In this document: positions 1 through 7,913 of the stretch, piece by piece | Layout: each line of letters opens with the position of its first letter | How positions within the stretch are numbered: position 1 is the stretch's first letter | Assembly: GCA_018715395.1 (NCBI GenBank) | Contig: DVLQ01000146.1 | Location: 1-33,023 of the forward strand | Direction of reading: 5' to 3' | Source of the DNA: Candidatus Coprocola pullicola | Lineage (GTDB): Bacteria; Bacillota; Clostridia; Lachnospirales; Anaerotignaceae | DNA length: 33,023 nt | Position numbers and translations under genes: made by a program | Notes under the pieces: model-generated | Told to the model about the DNA's origin: nothing | Database searches by the model: none | Seen by the model: the letters and a program-made list of their open reading frames with translations, nothing else

Positions 1-861
1 GACAACAGCATATTATTTTCTGTAGTAGAAGCCATTTTATTAAAAGACGCCAAAAAATCTATGGATTTTATAGAGCAAATTATGATACAAGGAAGAGATA
101 TCAGCCAGTTTGTAACGGAATTGGTAATACATTTTAGAAATCTTCTTGTTTGCATTACCATTGAAGACGCTTTTTCGTTATTGGACGTTTCTTCCGAAGA
201 CTATGCAAAATTTCAAGCACAGTCCAAAACCCTTTCCAAAGAAGAATGTATGCGCTTTATACAAGTTTTTTCCACTTTGCAAAATGATTTAAAATATGCT
301 TCCAATGAAAGAATACTCTTAGAAGTCACATTATTAAAGCTATGCAGTATTGTAAAAGAAGAAAGTATAGAAGCCATTTCTGCCAAATTGATGGCATTAG
401 AAAGAAAAATGGCACAAGGCGTTTTTACGGCACCGTCTGCTGCTGTATCCCCTTCTAAAACAACGCCTTCTTCTTTGCCAAAAAAACGTCCTCCTGCGCT
501 TTCAGAAGATAAAAAACTGATAAAACAGCAGTGGCATACCATTTGTACCGAAATAGAAGACTCGGTGCTAAGAGGCAAGCTTTCTCAAGTTTCATTGGAA
601 TTTAAAGAGGAATCTGATGAAAACATTTATCTTGTTTGTGCATATGATGCATTGCAAATAATTATAGAAAAAAATATATCTGCCATAAAAGAAAAAATAG
701 AACAATATATTCACAAAAGTATTTCTTTAAAAGTAACCACAAAACAGCAATATGATAACTGGTATGTTTCCGTATATGGACAAAAAGACCAATTCTCACA
801 GGAAGATGCAGAATTTGCCAGTATTTTGGGCAGTTATTTTCCTGAGGCGGAAATTCAATAA
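1..861 (+). CDS. dnaX: DNA polymerase III subunit gamma/tau, C-terminal part
   Basis: Clamp-loader subunit of the replicative DNA polymerase. Frame 1 is open from the first base of the window, so the ORF-track start at 61 is internal and the gene begins upstream. About 286 residues are visible. The segment with FVTELVIHFRNLLV matches the helical domain III (oligomerisation) of DnaX. It is followed by a Pro/Ser/Lys-rich linker and a small C-terminal domain of the tau type. The N-terminal AAA+ ATPase domain lies outside the window. The next gene on the same strand is ybaB, which is the usual dnaX-ybaB order in Firmicutes, but a mobile-element derivative separates them here. The identification rests on the domain III pattern and on this synteny. 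Confidence 0.87.
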   Translation, partial: DNSILFSVVEAILLKDAKKSMDFIEQIMIQGRDISQFVTELVIHFRNLLVCITIEDAFSLLDVSSEDYAKFQAQSKTLSKEECMRFIQVFSTLQNDLKYASNERILLEVTLLKLCSIVKEESIEAISAKLMALERKMAQGVFTAPSAAVSPSKTTPSSLPKKRPPALSEDKKLIKQQWHTICTEIEDSVLRGKLSQVSLEFKEESDENIYLVCAYDALQIIIEKNISAIKEKIEQYIHKSISLKVTTKQQYDNWYVSVYGQKDQFSQEDAEFASILGSYFPEAEIQ

Positions 862-917
862 TAAAATTAGTTGTGAAACACAACGCTTTCGTGTAAAATA
901 AAAAAAACTAACTTTTA

Positions 918-1438
918 GGTTCTGTTAACTTAATATGAAAATAAAAATACAAAAAAAGACTTTTCAAAATATAATCATAAAAAAACATACAAATAAAAGC
1001 GAATGCCTAAAAAAAATTTTTTAAAATCAAAACCAATGTTTTGCTTGTTGTTGAGAGTATGTAACGCCTGCAGCATAGGCAGTCGCTTGTCCAAACAAAT
1101 AACAACGGCTATGGATAAATGATAATAAAATAAAAAATGAGAAATGATAGCAGATTGAAAACAATGGAATCCTTTTTCCTTTTGTACCAAGCTTTAAAAG
1201 TTTGAGGGAAAGATTCTATCATATACGACGAATATATTTTTGATGTTTGTATTTATCTTTTCCATAATGCTAAAAGAATGACAAAAGCAATGGGGACAGG
1301 AAATAGCAAAATCTTTCAAAGTAATTTTTATGTTTATGCATAGTAACAGCTCCTTTCTGAGAGAAACAGTGTTTTAGTTCATTTTATTGCACTTTCAATC
1401 AGGAGCTGTTGTCTATATCATTTTAATCTAACAGAATC
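918..1438 (-). mobile_element. Internally deleted IS derivative, copy A (521 bp)
   Basis: Starts with GGTTCTGTTAACTTAATATG and ends with CATTTTAATCTAACAGAATC, which form imperfect terminal inverted repeats. The same ends recur at 5384-5638, 18861-19111, 21792-23248 and 27546-27990. On the minus strand it still encodes the C-terminal end of a DDE transposase (ORF 975-1190, with FLFYYHLSIAVV), while the catalytic part is missing. It sits exactly between dnaX and ybaB and therefore lengthens that intergenic space to about 600 bp. Confidence 0.75.
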
Positions 1439-1465
1439 AACTTGTATAATAGGAGGAATTATATT

Positions 1466-1810
1466 ATGGCAAAAGGATTTGGCGGCATGGGCGGTATGAA
1501 CATGAACAGCCTTATGAAACAAGCGCAAAAAATGCAAAAACAAATGGTAGAAATGCAAGAAGCTTTAAATGAAAAAACACTTGAAATGACAAGCGGCGGC
1601 GGCGCTGTAAAAATTGTAATCTCCGGCAAAAAAGAAATTCAATCCATTAAAATCGACCCAGAAGTGGTAGACCCAGATGATGTGGAAATGCTGGAAGATT
1701 TGATATTATCCGCTGTCAATGAAGCCATTCGTCAAGCAGAGGAAATGTGCAATGCTGAAATGAGTAAAGTAACAGGTGGTCTTGGCGGTTTAGGAAACGG
1801 TTTGTTTTAA
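1466..1810 (+). CDS. ybaB: YbaB/EbfC family nucleoid-associated protein
   Basis: Small DNA-binding protein that acts as a dimer on the nucleoid. The 114-residue product has the family's Met/Gly/Gln-rich start ([20 protein letters not shown]), a coiled region ([20 protein letters not shown]), then the conserved [14 protein letters not shown] strand and the [18 protein letters not shown] segment. The ORF track starts at 1442, but the ATG at 1466 follows a perfect AGGAGG with 9-bp spacing, so I use 1466. The gene normally sits between dnaX and recR. Here recR is not downstream: the next 800 bases hold only a repeat fragment and AT-rich DNA. Confidence 0.93.
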   Translation: MAKGFGGMGGMNMNSLMKQAQKMQKQMVEMQEALNEKTLEMTSGGGAVKIVISGKKEIQSIKIDPEVVDPDDVEMLEDLILSAVNEAIRQAEEMCNAEMSKVTGGLGGLGNGLF

Positions 1811-1881
1811 ATTTTCTTTTTTCAGACTGTCAAAAAAGTTCTTTTTATTAGCGGAAGGGTTCGGGGAACGCCTCGTTTCCC

Positions 1882-1955
1882 CGAATGCAATCCCCAAGCG
1901 GAATGTATTTCTTCCGAGGAAAAGCCCATATTTCAAGGCTTTGCCGCTTATACCA
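1882..1955 (+). repeat. Diverged fragment of the interspersed ~210-bp repeat
   Basis: The stretch from GAATGCAATCC through TTTCAAGGCTTTGCCGCTTA aligns with the middle of the repeat copies at 4130, 4461, 10215 and 21184, which read for example AAATGCAATCC and TTTCAAGGCGTTTATG. It directly follows a strong hairpin at about 1860-1883 (TCGGGGAA / TTCCCCGA). That hairpin may be the ybaB terminator, although it has no T-tract. Only the central part of the repeat is recognisable. Confidence 0.45.
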
Positions 1956-2629
1956 AGAAATAGGGCTTTATGCATTCATAAAACTTGAAAAATTGCCAAT
2001 GCACTCTTTTACACGCTGAGAAATCTCTTTTTGATTGCTTTTTATTACTTTGTTAAGCCATGTCCATTTATATGCTTTTTTGATATACTGATAAATATTT
2101 TATGGCAAAAATTACAGAAAGCTTTAAAACAATTTCTTTTACAAACAAATGTAAATATTTTATTTGTCAATCCTTCCAAAATTAATTTCACTTCCTTTTA
2201 TTTTGATACTGTTTTTCATTTATATGGCTTACGATTTATTTTACAAATTTCATACAGCAGTCATATATTATAAAAAATTTCTTTATTGAAACTATTTTAT
2301 ACTAACTTTTAACCATAACAGCAGTACCAAAACACATCATCAAAATACTTACAAAACTCTTTTAAAACTATCATATGAGTCTTTCTACTAAAACATATTT
2401 TCTAAACAACAATATCTACAAAATCCATATTCTATTAAAATACTCTCTATTGGTATTATCCAACCATATTTTTTGCAAGTATTCTTTTGTAATATCCATC
2501 TTATGATATATGAAAATATTTTTAACATAATTATAACCAAAATCACATATACTCATTACATACTGCTGTTATATTGTTATTGGCAGAAAAAACTTTTCTG
2601 CATATTATATCAAAAAGGAGGTCGTATTA
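1956..2629. other. AT-rich intergenic stretch, no gene seen
   Basis: About 670 bases of very AT-rich DNA. The ORF-track entries here (2031-2273 and 2473-2658) are low-complexity Phe/Ile/Leu/Tyr-rich frames without Shine-Dalgarno sites and look like chance frames. No RNA gene or repeat is recognisable. The position after ybaB is where recR would be expected, and no trace of recR is visible. Confidence 0.5.
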
Positions 2630-2683
2630 ATGGAAAAAACACCACAATATATTATTGATGAATGTTTACAGTTAATTGATTAA
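2630..2683 (+). CDS. 17-residue micro-ORF with its own RBS and terminator
   Basis: Encodes MEKTPQYIIDECLQLID. The ATG follows AAAAAGGAGG at an ideal 7-base spacing, and the stop codon is followed 4 bases later by a hairpin with a T-tract (2688-2714). This makes a compact, well-formed translation and termination unit. It is below the length cut-off of the ORF track. No promoter was recognised with confidence. It could be a genuine microprotein or the surviving 5' end of a deleted gene. The sequence shows no signal peptide, no Cys pair and no membrane segment. I do not recognise it. Confidence 0.4.
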   Translation: MEKTPQYIIDECLQLID

Positions 2684-2687
2684 GACG

Positions 2688-2714
2688 AAGGCTAAAAACA
2701 GCCTTTGTTTTTTT
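2688..2714 (+). terminator. Rho-independent terminator after the micro-ORF
   Basis: The stem AAGGCT / AGCCTT with a 6-base loop is followed by TGTTTTTTT. It points rightward, away from the micro-ORF. Its T-tract touches the end of the convergent amidase gene. Confidence 0.65.
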
Positions 2715-3540
2715 ATGCCTTCTTTTTTCTTTTTCCATTCTTCTTTTCTTTTGCGGAAATTGTCTTTTGCTGTTTTTCTTCAAAAACACCTGCTCTATCT
2801 AATACCATAAAAATTCTAACCATATCTAATGTCAAATCCAAATTTCCTTTTTCATCTCCCTGCAACCAACCATTATCTATCAGCATATGAATCACTTCTT
2901 TGCCATAGGGCAACTGCTGTACAGTTTCATATCTTTTGGGGCAGCAATCTGTTTGCTGTGTTGCTTCTGCTGTATAAATTATGCCATAGTAATCACAAAT
3001 TCCTTTGCAAATGCCCTCTGCACAGTCTTTTCTATATTTTTGTGAACGCAATAATGTAGCTTCTTCTAAATTTGTCAAAAATCCGCATTCCACCAGTACA
3101 GCCATCATTTTTGTATATCGAAGTACATATAAATCACTGCTTCTTTTTACTCCTCTGTCTTTTCTTTTTGTCATAGCAACTACTTCTTTTTCAATCTCTT
3201 CTGCCAAGTGTAATGTATTTGCGTCACTTTTGTCATAAATCCAGCTTTCAATGCCGTTTGCGCTATTCCAGCCATTGCCATAGGCGTTTGCGTGTATGCT
3301 GATATAGGCGTCTGCTTTTGCGTCATTTGCCCTTTGTACTCTTGTTTGTAAAGAGGTATCATTTTTTTCCGGAGCTACCAAAATGGTTGCAAATCCATTT
3401 CTTTTTAATGCCTCTGATAAATACCAGGCTGTTGCTTCATTAAATTCATTTTCCTTCATAATTGTACCATCCTCAAAAGCCGGCGTTCTTTTTCCTGCCG
3501 TATCCATGCCGTGTCCTGCATCAATGGCTATTAATGTCAT
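2713..3540 (-). CDS. N-acetylmuramoyl-L-alanine amidase (Amidase_3 family)
   Basis: Zinc hydrolase that cuts the amide bond between N-acetylmuramic acid and the L-Ala of peptidoglycan. The catalytic domain fills residues 1 to about 170. It shows the zinc-ligand motifs IDAGHG (His), the Glu in KENEFNEA, SIHANA (His) and the catalytic Glu in VECGF. The C-terminal ~100 residues are not a recognised cell-wall-binding repeat and end in a very basic tail. There is no signal peptide, which fits a cytoplasmic autolysin of the CwlC type released at mother-cell lysis, or a phage-type endolysin. The ORF track begins at a GTG (3549). I prefer the ATG at 3540, because GAGGTG lies 5-6 bases upstream of it. 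Confidence 0.88.
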   Translation of the reverse strand: MTLIAIDAGHGMDTAGKRTPAFEDGTIMKENEFNEATAWYLSEALKRNGFATILVAPEKNDTSLQTRVQRANDAKADAYISIHANAYGNGWNSANGIESWIYDKSDANTLHLAEEIEKEVVAMTKRKDRGVKRSSDLYVLRYTKMMAVLVECGFLTNLEEATLLRSQKYRKDCAEGICKGICDYYGIIYTAEATQQTDCCPKRYETVQQLPYGKEVIHMLIDNGWLQGDEKGNLDLTLDMVRIFMVLDRAGVFEEKQQKTISAKEKKNGKRKKKA

Positions 3541-3693
3541 ATTTTTCACCTCTTTTCTTTTGACCTCCTCTTTGTTGTATCATATGCCAGTCCATTTTTT
3601 TTGTTCCTTTTTTATTACTTCCATTCATTTCATAAGGAAAACTACTTTTTGCTATAGTATACTTATAGTATCGTTTCAGGGGAGGATTATTTC

Positions 3694-4101
3694 ATGAAAA
3701 CATATAAAGACCAGTATGAAGCACAAATTGAACCGCAATTACAACAAATCGATATTTTTTTAAAAACAAAAAAACCGCCTTATTCTATTGAAAATACCGC
3801 CAAACTCCTTCATATTTCTCCACAGGAAATCAAAAAAATTATGACAGAAGAAAATATATCCAAAATAGATAAAAATACTTTTTTTATCATTATGAAAAAA
3901 GGCTCCAGCCCCATATGCCGCCTTTTTTGCAGAGAACTGTTTTGTGGTACGCCAAAGTATTACACTGTAGAAGCCATCTCTTACATATACAATATTGACG
4001 TTACAGTTGTGCTAAAAGCCTCTCAAAAAATGGGAATCAATCAATTTAGCAAGGATAATATCAAATCTTTATTTTGTTTAATTCCTCCTCAAACAACATA
4101 A
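3694..4101 (+). CDS. Hypothetical protein with two HTH-like modules
   Basis: A 135-residue soluble protein preceded by GGGGAGGA at good spacing. I do not recognise a named family. Two segments resemble each other: YSIENTAKLLHISPQEIKKI (about residues 29-48) and YTVEAISYIYNIDVTVVLKA (about 90-109). Both have the pattern of a short recognition-helix module used in MerR/excisionase-like proteins, and each is followed by a Lys-rich stretch. Between them lies a Cys-containing segment (PICRLFCRELFCG). It could be a small DNA-binding or adaptor protein. The gene is convergent with the DJ-1 gene and is separated from it by two repeat copies and a shared terminator. Confidence 0.6.
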   Translation: MKTYKDQYEAQIEPQLQQIDIFLKTKKPPYSIENTAKLLHISPQEIKKIMTEENISKIDKNTFFIIMKKGSSPICRLFCRELFCGTPKYYTVEAISYIYNIDVTVVLKASQKMGINQFSKDNIKSLFCLIPPQTT

Positions 4102-4129
4102 AAAGGACCTCTTTCATAAAGAGGTTCTC

Positions 4130-4427
4130 AAAGTGCAAACAAACTGTATTTTACAAATATAATATCTCCAAGGGGTTAGCAAACAAAGGCTTTCTCAAAT
4201 GCCATACCACCCAAAGGCTTAACAAAACAAGTCTTTCCCAAAGGCAATATCACCCAAAGGCTTAGCAAAAGAAGCCTCCCCCAAATACCATAACCAAAAT
4301 TTACTTCCAACAAGCAAAACAGCCCATTTCAAGCCATTTATGCCCAACCAACTGTTTATACTTCTATCGACTCGACAGCAACGACTTCAATGAAATGCGT
4401 CTTTGACCAAGGGTTGTCTACTTTGTC
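4130..4427 (+). repeat. Interspersed repeat, long copy with internal triplication
   Basis: Begins AAAGTGCAAACAAACTGTA, contains the conserved core AATTTACTTCCAACAAGC and CTGTTTATACTTCTATCGAC, and ends GGGTTGTCTACTTTGTC. It differs from the other copies in carrying three tandem versions of a ~45-bp module (CCAAAGGCTTAACAAAACAA and variants) where the others have one. The left end abuts a hairpin, GGACCTCTTTCATAAAGAGG. The ORF-track frames 4074-4265 and 4390-4638 lie inside this and the next copy and are not genes. Confidence 0.8.
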
Positions 4428-4460
4428 GCCAGTTTCGCCTTTTTTTATAAAGATATTTTT

Positions 4461-4673
4461 AGAGTGCAAACAAACTGTATTTTACAAATATAATATCTCC
4501 AGTTTAGCAAAACAAGCCTTTCCAAATGCCATACTCAGCCAAAATTTACTTCCAACAAGCAAAACAGCCCATTTCAAGCCATTTATGCCCAACCAACTGT
4601 TTATACTTCTATCGACTCGACAGCAACGGCTTCAATGAAATGCGTCTTTGACCAAGGGTTGTCTACTTTGTCG
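4461..4673 (+). repeat. Interspersed repeat, second adjacent copy
   Basis: Nearly identical to the copy at 4130-4427 over its ends and over the region from TTACTTCCAACAAGC to TGTCTACTTTGTC, but with a single, shortened central module. The two copies lie in tandem, 33 bases apart. The right end carries the short palindrome GTTGTC...GACAAC and is followed by the terminator hairpin at 4682-4712. Confidence 0.8.
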
Positions 4674-4681
4674 ACAACTTC

Positions 4682-4712
4682 AAAGAACCTCTTTCTTAAA
4701 GAGGTTCTTTTT
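4682..4712. terminator. Bidirectional terminator for the DJ-1 gene and the 3694 gene
   Basis: The sequence AAAGAACCTCTTTCTTAAAGAGGTTCTTTTT forms a stem of about 12 base pairs with T-tracts in both directions. A near copy of the same hairpin (GGACCTCTTTCATAAAGAGG) lies at about 4105-4127, on the other side of the two repeat copies. This suggests that the repeats arose within or next to an ancestral shared terminator. Confidence 0.8.
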
Positions 4713-4715
4713 ATA

Positions 4716-5267
4716 TTACATAGAATATACCAATGCTTTTTTTACTTCTTCCGCCTTTTTTTCCCCTGCAAAAACTTCAGCTATTTTCAATCCAAATGCC
4801 ATAGCTGTTCCAGGCGCTCTGGATGTAATTACGTTGCCATCTTGGCATACCATTTCCGTACTACATACAGCGCCCTTTAAATGCTGTTGCATACCCGGAT
4901 AAATAGTCGCTTTTTTCTTTTCCAGAAAACCCAGCTCTCCAAATACCATAGGAGCAGCACAAATGGCTGCTATAATTTTTCCTTGTTCATAAAAAGATTT
5001 TAATGCTTTTGTTAAGCCTTCATGGCTTTGCAGATTCGTTGTACCAGGCATACCTCCAGGCAATATCAATCCATCTGCTTGCATACATATCTTTTCATCA
5101 AAAAGCATATCTGCCATCAAAGCAACGCCATGGGCTCCCACCACTTCTTTTTTTCCTGTAACAGAAACGGTTTTACAATCTATTTCCGCTCTGCGAGCAA
5201 TGTCTATGATTGTGATGGCTTCTATTTCTTCAAACCCTTCCGCCAAAAATACCAAAATCTTTTTCAT
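4716..5267 (-). CDS. DJ-1/PfpI (ThiJ/YajL) family protein
   Basis: A 183-residue protein of the DJ-1 superfamily. It opens with MKKILVFLAEGFEEIEA, where the Glu in the EGFEEIEA motif is the conserved acid partner. It carries the nucleophile-elbow Cys in AAICAAPMVFGELG (about residue 105) and the family segment ILPGGMPGTTNL. The length is typical for YajL/DJ-1 proteins. Members are proposed to act as protein or glyoxal deglycases, as chaperones or in oxidative-stress protection, and the substrate cannot be told from sequence. The gene is monocistronic, and its 3' end uses the bidirectional terminator at 4682. Confidence 0.9.
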   Translation of the reverse strand: MKKILVFLAEGFEEIEAITIIDIARRAEIDCKTVSVTGKKEVVGAHGVALMADMLFDEKICMQADGLILPGGMPGTTNLQSHEGLTKALKSFYEQGKIIAAICAAPMVFGELGFLEKKKATIYPGMQQHLKGAVCSTEMVCQDGNVITSRAPGTAMAFGLKIAEVFAGEKKAEEVKKALVYSM

Positions 5268-5383
5268 ATATAATCCACCCTTCTTCTATCATGACAAAAT
5301 GTCCGGAAATTTTTTTCATTATAGCATAGTTGTCTTTCTCTTTGCAACAAAATGCTATCAATGCTATACTAAATCAAAAAAAT

Positions 5384-5638
5384 GGTTCTGCTAATTTAAT
5401 ATGAAAATAAGAGCAGAGAAATTTATCAAAAATATATTTTTGATACCCATAATTATCTTTTCCATAATGATAAAGGAATAAGAAAAACAATGAGGATAAA
5501 AAATAGAAAAATCTTTAAAAGTAATTTTTATATTTATACATAGTAAGAGCTCCTTTCCAGAAGAAAATGTTTTTGTTTTCATTTTATTGTACTTTCAATA
5601 AAAAGCTGTTGTCTATGTCATTTTAACATAGCAGAACC
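5384..5638. mobile_element. MITE-like IS derivative, copy B (255 bp)
   Basis: Ends are GGTTCTGCTAATTTAATATGA and TCATTTTAACATAGCAGAACC, a good inverted pair. It is flanked by CAAAAAAAT on the left and CAAAAAATA on the right, which is compatible with an 8-9-bp target duplication. The interior matches the N-terminal flank of the longer copies (TCTTTAAAAGTAATTTTTATA, GAGCTCCTTTC) but contains no transposase coding sequence. It lies directly upstream of the CYTH gene. Confidence 0.75.
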
Positions 5639-5666
5639 CAAAAAATAATATCTAGGAGGCACTTTT

Positions 5667-6125
5667 ATGGAAATTGAACGTAAATTTTTAACAAAAAAAA
5701 TACCCTTTTCTTTAGAGCAATATCCTTGTTCTACCATTTCACAGTCCTATATTTCTCTTTCTCCTACCATACGAATCCGTCAAAGCAATACAGAGTATTT
5801 TTTGACAGTAAAAGGAAAAGGAAACATGACAAGAGAAGAATTTGAACTTCCCATTACAAAAAAACAATATATTGCACTGGAAAAAAAGTGCGAAACTCCC
5901 CCTGTATTAAAAAAACGATATTATGTTCCTTTATCTGAAACTCTGACTGCAGAAGTAGACATTTATGAAGGCAATCTTTCAGGCTTAATCACCATAGAAG
6001 TAGAATTTGCTACCGAAAAAATGGCAAAACAATTTTTGCCTCCAAAATGGTTTGGAGAAGAAGTGACGTCTGATAACCGCTATAAAAATACAAATTTATC
6101 CCTTTATGGCATTCCTAAAACATAA
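5667..6125 (+). CDS. CYTH domain protein (triphosphate tunnel metalloenzyme family)
   Basis: A 152-residue single-domain protein. The N-terminal MEIERKFL is the EXEXK signature that gives the CYTH superfamily its metal- and triphosphate-binding tunnel. Alternating charged strands follow (PTIRIRQ, YFLTVKGKG, REEFELPI, AEVDIYEG, LITIEVEFA), ending in the helical DNRYKNTNLSLYG typical of bacterial CYTH proteins. Members hydrolyse inorganic or organic triphosphates; the specific substrate is not visible. The start is supported by TAGGAGGC 8 bases upstream. Upstream lies a MITE-like element, so the native promoter may have been altered. Downstream is spo0A with its own promoter. Confidence 0.85.
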   Translation: MEIERKFLTKKIPFSLEQYPCSTISQSYISLSPTIRIRQSNTEYFLTVKGKGNMTREEFELPITKKQYIALEKKCETPPVLKKRYYVPLSETLTAEVDIYEGNLSGLITIEVEFATEKMAKQFLPPKWFGEEVTSDNRYKNTNLSLYGIPKT

Positions 6126-6305
6126 AACACAAACTTCTTTTTTCAAAAATATCTTTTTTTCTATCAAAAAAATTTCCCGAAAATATGACGCAATACAACA
6201 GCTTTTTTTGTTTTCTTACAATGTTACATCTCGAAAAAGAATATATTTTTGCAATATTTGTTATAAAAGTACTACTTTCGTAAAAATTTGCGTCCGTTGA
6301 AAATA

Positions 6306-6334
6306 TTGCAATTAAAAATATTATGTACTATAAT
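6306..6334 (+). promoter_or_regulatory. Sigma-A type promoter of spo0A
   Basis: TTGCAA and TATAAT are separated by exactly 17 bases, about 95 bases upstream of the spo0A start. A near match to the Spo0A box (TCTCGAA against TGTCGAA) occurs at about 6229-6235. It is only a one-mismatch heptamer and may be chance. Confidence 0.6.
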
Positions 6335-6427
6335 CTACTGACAGGTAAATATTTCCACTTTTATAGTATATTTTATAATTATTTATACTTGGAAAAAGCC
6401 TAAAATCAAATCACTGGAGGGATAACA

Positions 6428-7237
6428 TTGAGTCAAACCAAAATAAAAGTGCTGCTTGCAGACGACAATAAAGAGTTCTGCGATGTGGTGGTCAGCTATC
6501 TGAATAAACAGGAGGACATCACAGTTGTAGCCGTTGCTTACGATGGAGTGGAGGCCTGCAACAAAATACAAGAGCATCGCCCTGATATTGCCATTATAGA
6601 TGGCATTATGCCTCGTCTAGACGGACTCGGTGTTTTAGAACGTCTACACAAAAACAAAGAAGGCTTTCATCCTGTCTGCATTATGCTTTCCGCCATCAGC
6701 CAGGAAAAGGTCATACAAAAAGCAATGGACTTAGGCGCCGCTTATTATATCGTAAAACCTTTTGATATGGAATCTTTAGCTAGCCGTATTCATCAGCTTA
6801 TTTATGAAAAATCCACGCCAAAAACATTCGTTTCGCAAGGCTTTGCAGTACAATCTAATTCAATGGCTTCCCCTTCCCCTGCCTACGATTTGGAAACAAA
6901 AGTAACCAATATACTGCACGAAATCGGTGTGCCTGCTAATATCAGAGGATACCATTATATGAGAGAGGCTATCATTATGTCAGTCAATGATATGGACGTA
7001 CTAAACTATATTACAAAAGAACTGTATCCATCTATTGCAAAAAAATGCAACACGACGCCTTCTCGTGTAGAAAGAGCCATTCGTCATGCCATTGAAGTAG
7101 CTTGGAATCGTGGAAAAGTTGACGCTATTGACGCTTTATTTGGATACACAGTAAATAACCATAAAGGAAAACCAACAAACTCTGAATTTATCGCTCTAAT
7201 TGCCGATAGATTGCGTTTGGAGCAAAAAGCCAGCTGA
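6428..7237 (+). CDS. spo0A: Stage 0 sporulation response regulator Spo0A
   Basis: Master transcription regulator of sporulation. Residues 1 to about 125 form a receiver domain with the acidic pocket LLADDN, the phospho-acceptor Asp in [12 protein letters not shown], the Ser in MLSAIS and the conserved Lys in YIVKPFD. After a linker, the C-terminal ~110 residues are the characteristic Spo0A DNA-binding domain ([52 protein letters not shown]). The length of 269 residues is standard. The start codon is TTG, following GGAGGG at good spacing. In many Firmicutes spoIVB lies just upstream; here the upstream neighbour is the CYTH gene. A promoter sits at 6306 and a terminator at 7263. Confidence 0.97.
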   Translation: MSQTKIKVLLADDNKEFCDVVVSYLNKQEDITVVAVAYDGVEACNKIQEHRPDIAIIDGIMPRLDGLGVLERLHKNKEGFHPVCIMLSAISQEKVIQKAMDLGAAYYIVKPFDMESLASRIHQLIYEKSTPKTFVSQGFAVQSNSMASPSPAYDLETKVTNILHEIGVPANIRGYHYMREAIIMSVNDMDVLNYITKELYPSIAKKCNTTPSRVERAIRHAIEVAWNRGKVDAIDALFGYTVNNHKGKPTNSEFIALIADRLRLEQKAS

Positions 7238-7262
7238 TTTTCAAAACACCGCCCCCATAATT

Positions 7263-7320
7263 CCTTATTGTTTTTAGAAACAGTTTTTTTCTGCCATAAA
7301 ACAATAAGGTTTTTTATTTT
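7263..7320 (+). terminator. Terminator of spo0A
   Basis: A 12-bp stem CCTTATTGTTTT / AAAACAATAAGG with a 23-base loop is followed by TTTTTTATTTT. It lies 25 bases after the spo0A stop codon. Confidence 0.75.
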
Positions 7321-7843
7321 ATAAAAATATCTGCTTTTTTTTGGCGTTAGAATACTGTTTTTTTCCATTTCTTTTACAAAACCATATTTTGCGTCACAAT
7401 ATTTTTCAATATCATTGAACTATTATCTGCTTTAGATTTGCCATACTCAAATACTATTTTTTGTGACTTTTTCAATACCGTTCCATTGCCCAATGACGTA
7501 TTATATCCTTTTGATTTTCTTTTTATATGATGTGTACAATGTTTTTTGCTCTTTCTAAAATAGCGTCTGTTGTTAATTACAAATTCTGTCATACATTTCC
7601 GGACTTTTAGAAAGAAGTATTATATTGTTCTATTAAAGAAATCTCTCTTATCACAGACATCATATCAATGATAAACTTTACCTTAAATCCTTTTACATCC
7701 GTATTGGCAATATAATAGACTCGCCAGTATATTTTTGATTCGTTCTGATTCTTTTTTATACCATATTTTTCCATTGCAAGAAGATACAACAATTTCTGCT
7801 TTTATAATACTCTCTCTTTTCAAAATTTTATTTCATACATTCA
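7321..7843 (-). other. Intergenic region with possible decayed minus-strand gene
   Basis: About 520 bases without a convincing intact gene. Two consecutive minus-strand frames (7607-7792 and 7374-7592) have more varied composition than the usual AT-rich shadows, for example KIYWRVYYIANTDVKGFKVK and IVFEYGKSKADNSSMILKN. They could be pieces of one decayed gene, but neither has a good Shine-Dalgarno site and I recognise no family. The support is weak. Confidence 0.2.
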
Positions 7844-7873
7844 TTGACAAAAAATCATTTTTAGTGATATACT
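7844..7873 (+). promoter_or_regulatory. Sigma-A type promoter of the FkbM gene
   Basis: TTGACA, an 18-base spacer and TATACT. The TTG start and AAGGAGG of the methyltransferase gene follow about 30-40 bases downstream. A consensus -35 element here argues that the gene truly begins upstream of the ORF-track start at 8240. Confidence 0.6.
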
Positions 7874-7913
7874 TTTTCAAAGATTATTATACTATGCTAA
7901 GGAGGTTTTTTAT

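Noticed and set aside
975-1190. 71-residue minus-strand ORF as a gene
   Set aside because: It is the C-terminal piece of a decayed transposase in IS derivative A.
4125-4430. Short near-identical modules resembling a CRISPR array
   Set aside because: Only three adjacent ~45-bp units with no unique spacers; they are an internal duplication within the interspersed repeat.
4074-4902. Several plus-strand ORFs (4074-4265, 4390-4638, 4635-4880, 4648-4902)
   Set aside because: They fall in the repeat copies or are antisense to the DJ-1 gene and have no RBS.
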